DNA of 30,764 nucleotides, taken from positions 1 through 30,764 of the forward strand of contig CBDCME010000023.1 of the NCBI GenBank assembly GCA_965218865.1, given 5' to 3'. The notes under the pieces were generated by a model, which was not told the DNA's origin, searched no databases, and worked only from the letters and a program-made list of their open reading frames with translations. Position 1 is the stretch's first letter. The number at the start of each line of letters is the position of its first letter. The DNA comes from CBDCME01 sp965218865. GTDB taxonomy: Bacteria; Pseudomonadota; Alphaproteobacteria; JAAXGF01. This document shows positions 29,151-30,764 of this stretch, piece after piece. Position numbers and translations under genes: made by a program.

Positions 29151-29438
29151 TCATCGCCCCATCGCGGGGGGTGGGAGGCGGGTCGCCCCGCTCCCCCGCG
29201 CCGATCCCGGCGGGCGCCGCCAACGCACCGCGATCCTCCCTCGGGTTGTGGCGTCGAAGCGGTGACAGGGGTGCGGGATCTTGATTGGCGGGAAGAAGCG
29301 GTTGACGAGGCGCTTGATCTTGTTGACGAGCGCACGTTGGCCGCGGCGCTGACCGCCACCAAAGACCCGGGAGAAAAACCCGGTCACGCCTCGGGCGTTC
29401 AGGGCAACGGCGTCGTCGTTCAGATGTCCGCAGAGCAT
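29151..29438 (-). CDS. Unrecognised 95-codon frame
   Basis: The minus strand frame contains AVALNARGVTGFFSRVFGGG, then ALVNKIKRLVNRFFPPIKI and HPCHRFDATTRGR. This looks more like protein than its surroundings, while the last third is Arg/Pro-rich and not convincing. No signal peptide or membrane span. It could be the decayed end of a mobile-element protein. I cannot name it. Confidence 0.25.
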   Translation of the reverse strand: MLCGHLNDDAVALNARGVTGFFSRVFGGGQRRGQRALVNKIKRLVNRFFPPIKIPHPCHRFDATTRGRIAVRWRRPPGSARGSGATRLPPPAMGR

Positions 29439-29458
29439 CTTGTTGAGCCAGGCGCGGC

Positions 29459-29563
29459 GCCGACAAGAGCCTGATCGACGAGGTAACGGTCTTCGACGTT
29501 TACGAGAGCTCGGGCGTGGACGACGGCAAGAAGTCGATCGCGATCTCGGTCCGCCTCCAGCCC
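29459..29563 (+). pseudogene. pheT: Fragment of pheT (phenylalanyl-tRNA synthetase beta subunit, C-terminal domain)
   Basis: The plus strand reads ADKSLIDEVTVFDVYES then SGVDDGKKSIAISVRLQP. This is the ferredoxin-fold anticodon-binding (FDX-ACB) domain of PheT, where VFDVYEG.GV..GKKSLA.SV.LQP is the standard pattern. Both sides are unrelated sequence, so only about 35 codons remain. A complete pheT must exist elsewhere. The scrap marks a recombination boundary. Confidence 0.65.
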
Positions 29564-29570
29564 TCCGGGC

Positions 29571-30141
29571 ACAACCGATTCCTTCCCCATCCCACGCGGC
29601 CTTCCCCGAGAGACAGACGGGTCGGCATCCACAACTTCACTTTCGAGACCTGCTCAGACTTCACTCGCGTTACGGCCCGTTGGATCGCTCAGCCGCCCAA
29701 GGCGACCTTTGTCACGAGGCTTCGAGACAGCCAGTTGCCCAACCGCCCCGCTCGTCAGCTACCAGATCAACCGACAACTCTCTGTGTGGTACCTTCCTCC
29801 ACTGATGTTCCGCGCCTTCGGGGCGCACTGTCTCCTCATGGCTACACCTCGCCGTCCGGAGAGGGCGTCGCCCGCGTCCGCGACTGGTTCTGAGACCTGA
29901 CGTTTCCGTGCTCTGCCAAATGCCCGCCGCCGATCCCAGTCATTCGTGGAAAACCGTCAAGAAAACGAGCGTTTTTCTGGTGAATGGGAGCGTATTTCTC
30001 GGTCACAACCACCAGGAAAGCCGTTGCGAAAATCAGTCTGAGATTGGTGCCCTGCCTAGTCTGGTGAGCGCGAGGAAAAATGCTTGTCGGGTGGGTGATG
30101 ATCCCGCCCGGATAATCTCAAGCCGCTACCCCTTCCCCCGC
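29571..30141. other. Stretch with no gene I can support
   Basis: Open frames exist on the plus strand (around 29516-29893) but have Pro/Arg/Thr-rich composition and no recognisable domain. No RNA gene or repeat was seen. It lies between the pheT scrap and the IS21 end. Confidence 0.4.
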
Positions 30142-30764
30142 TGTCAATCGGCGTGCAAAATTGACCCCCTATCGGCGTGCAATATTGACCCCCTGAGTGG
30201 CACGGCGGAGGTTGTCCCGGTAGCCGATAGGGGGGACCCGCGCGGCTTCGTGTAGCGCCTTGCGGTGCGCGGAGCGAAGCCGCGTGGGGGGTGCCTGTTG
30301 ACCCACCGGGGCAAGCGGGCCGCAGGCACGGCCTGCCGGGTCAGCAGCGGTTCTTGAAGCGCCAGCTCTCGTTGCCGGTCTCGATGATCTCGCAATGGTG
30401 GGTCAGGCGGTCGAGCAGCGCGGTGGTCATCTTTGGGTCGCCGAAGACAGAGGGCCATTCGCCGAAAGCGAGGTTGGTGGTGACGATGATCGAGGTGCGC
30501 TCGTAGAGCCGGCTCATCAGGTGGAACAGCAGCTGCCCGCCGGCCTGTGCGAAGGGCAGGTAGCCGAGTTCGTCGAGGATGACGAAGTCGCGTCGGACGA
30601 GTTGGTCCGCGGTACGGCCTTGGCGTCCGGAGCGGAGTTCGGCCTCGAGGTGGTTGACCAGGTCGACGACGTTGTAGCAGCGGCCACGGGCGCCCTTTCG
30701 GATACAGGCGCGGGCGATGGCGACGGCGAGATGGGTCTTTCCGGTGCCGGTGCCGCCGACCAGC
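30142..30764 (-). mobile_element. IS21-family element, partial (istB end)
   Basis: It begins with TGTCAATCGGCGTGCAAAA, and the IS21-type multiple terminal repeats follow as two 24-base units at 30147-30170 and 30171-30194. They differ at one base (CAAAATTGACC versus CAATATTGACC). istB follows inside. The remainder, including istA, would lie beyond the window. Confidence 0.8.
30341..30764 (-). CDS. istB: IS21 transposition helper ATPase IstB (partial, N-terminus outside window)
   Basis: About 140 C-terminal codons on the minus strand, ending in TGA at 30341-30343. A Walker A motif (GGTGTGKTHLAVAIA) lies at the window edge. Walker B is FVILDELGYLP, and the sensor region is TSIIVTTNLAFGEW. The end, THHCEIIETGNESWRFK, is typical of IstB. 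This AAA+ ATPase selects the target and activates the IstA transposase. The first 100 or so residues are missing only because the window stops. Confidence 0.92.
   Translation of the reverse strand, partial: LVGGTGTGKTHLAVAIARACIRKGARGRCYNVVDLVNHLEAELRSGRQGRTADQLVRRDFVILDELGYLPFAQAGGQLLFHLMSRLYERTSIIVTTNLAFGEWPSVFGDPKMTTALLDRLTHHCEIIETGNESWRFKNRC

Noticed and set aside
29516..29893. 125-codon plus-strand frame after the pheT scrap
   Set aside because: It begins inside the pheT fragment and continues into Pro/Arg/Thr-rich sequence with no domain; not a supportable gene.
30147..30194. Two tandem 24-base repeats considered as the start of a CRISPR array
   Set aside because: There is no spacer between them, and they lie at the tip of an IS21 element, where multiple terminal repeats are expected.

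Overview
The window is high-GC chromosomal DNA from a proteobacterium, most likely an alphaproteobacterium of the Rhodospirillales type. That placement is inferred from the core gene order (yqeY-dnaG-rpoD divergent from carAB), the protein sequences and the base composition; no database search was possible. A stable housekeeping core of about 16 kb (5.4-21.2 kb) lies between two regions crowded with insertion sequences (IS).

Left flank (1-5.4 kb): remnants of two IS1595-type elements, then two complete copies (A and B) of a 1566-bp IS5-family element in opposite orientations around a cold-shock gene. Copy B sits inside a small membrane-protein gene. Removing the element and one TA restores a 65-codon reading frame that stops just before a tRNA-Gly(GCC).

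Core (5.4-21.2 kb): tRNA-Gly, an aminopeptidase P (pepP), a CpdA-like phosphodiesterase, a HEAT-type repeat protein with an unrecognised C-terminal domain, the macromolecular synthesis operon yqeY-dnaG-rpoD (minus strand), and divergent carA-carB for carbamoyl phosphate synthesis. Facing sigma70-like promoters for the two operons can be read in the gap between them. Beyond carB lie a small single-span Pro/Ala-rich protein and an orphan DNA methyltransferase with an unusual DPQY motif. Two dispersed repeat families follow gene 3' ends: a palindromic terminator-bearing element after pepP and after the methyltransferase, and an 18-bp motif (AATACGGGGACAGTTTAC) after carB and rpoD.

Right flank (21.2-30.8 kb): IS5 copy C abuts a complete IS630 element, and the two share a single TA dinucleotide. 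Then comes a short accessory operon with a four-helix NrtS-like (nitrate/nitrite transporter) protein and an unknown 71-residue partner. Next is a second, broken IS630 split by a 2080-bp ISAs1-type element with a clean 10-bp target duplication. The transposase of that element appears to carry an N-terminal DUF4338 (DruA-like) domain. The rest is a mosaic: a helicase-like scrap, the start of an IS91 transposase, a decayed tyrosine recombinase, a low-GC exported protein of unknown function, a scrap of pheT, and the end of an IS21 element with istB running off the window.

No CRISPR array, rRNA or complete defence operon is visible. The most informative observations are the IS insertions whose computed removal restores reading frames, the DUF4338-transposase fusion, the 3'-end repeat families, the NrtS pair and the HEAT-type protein.
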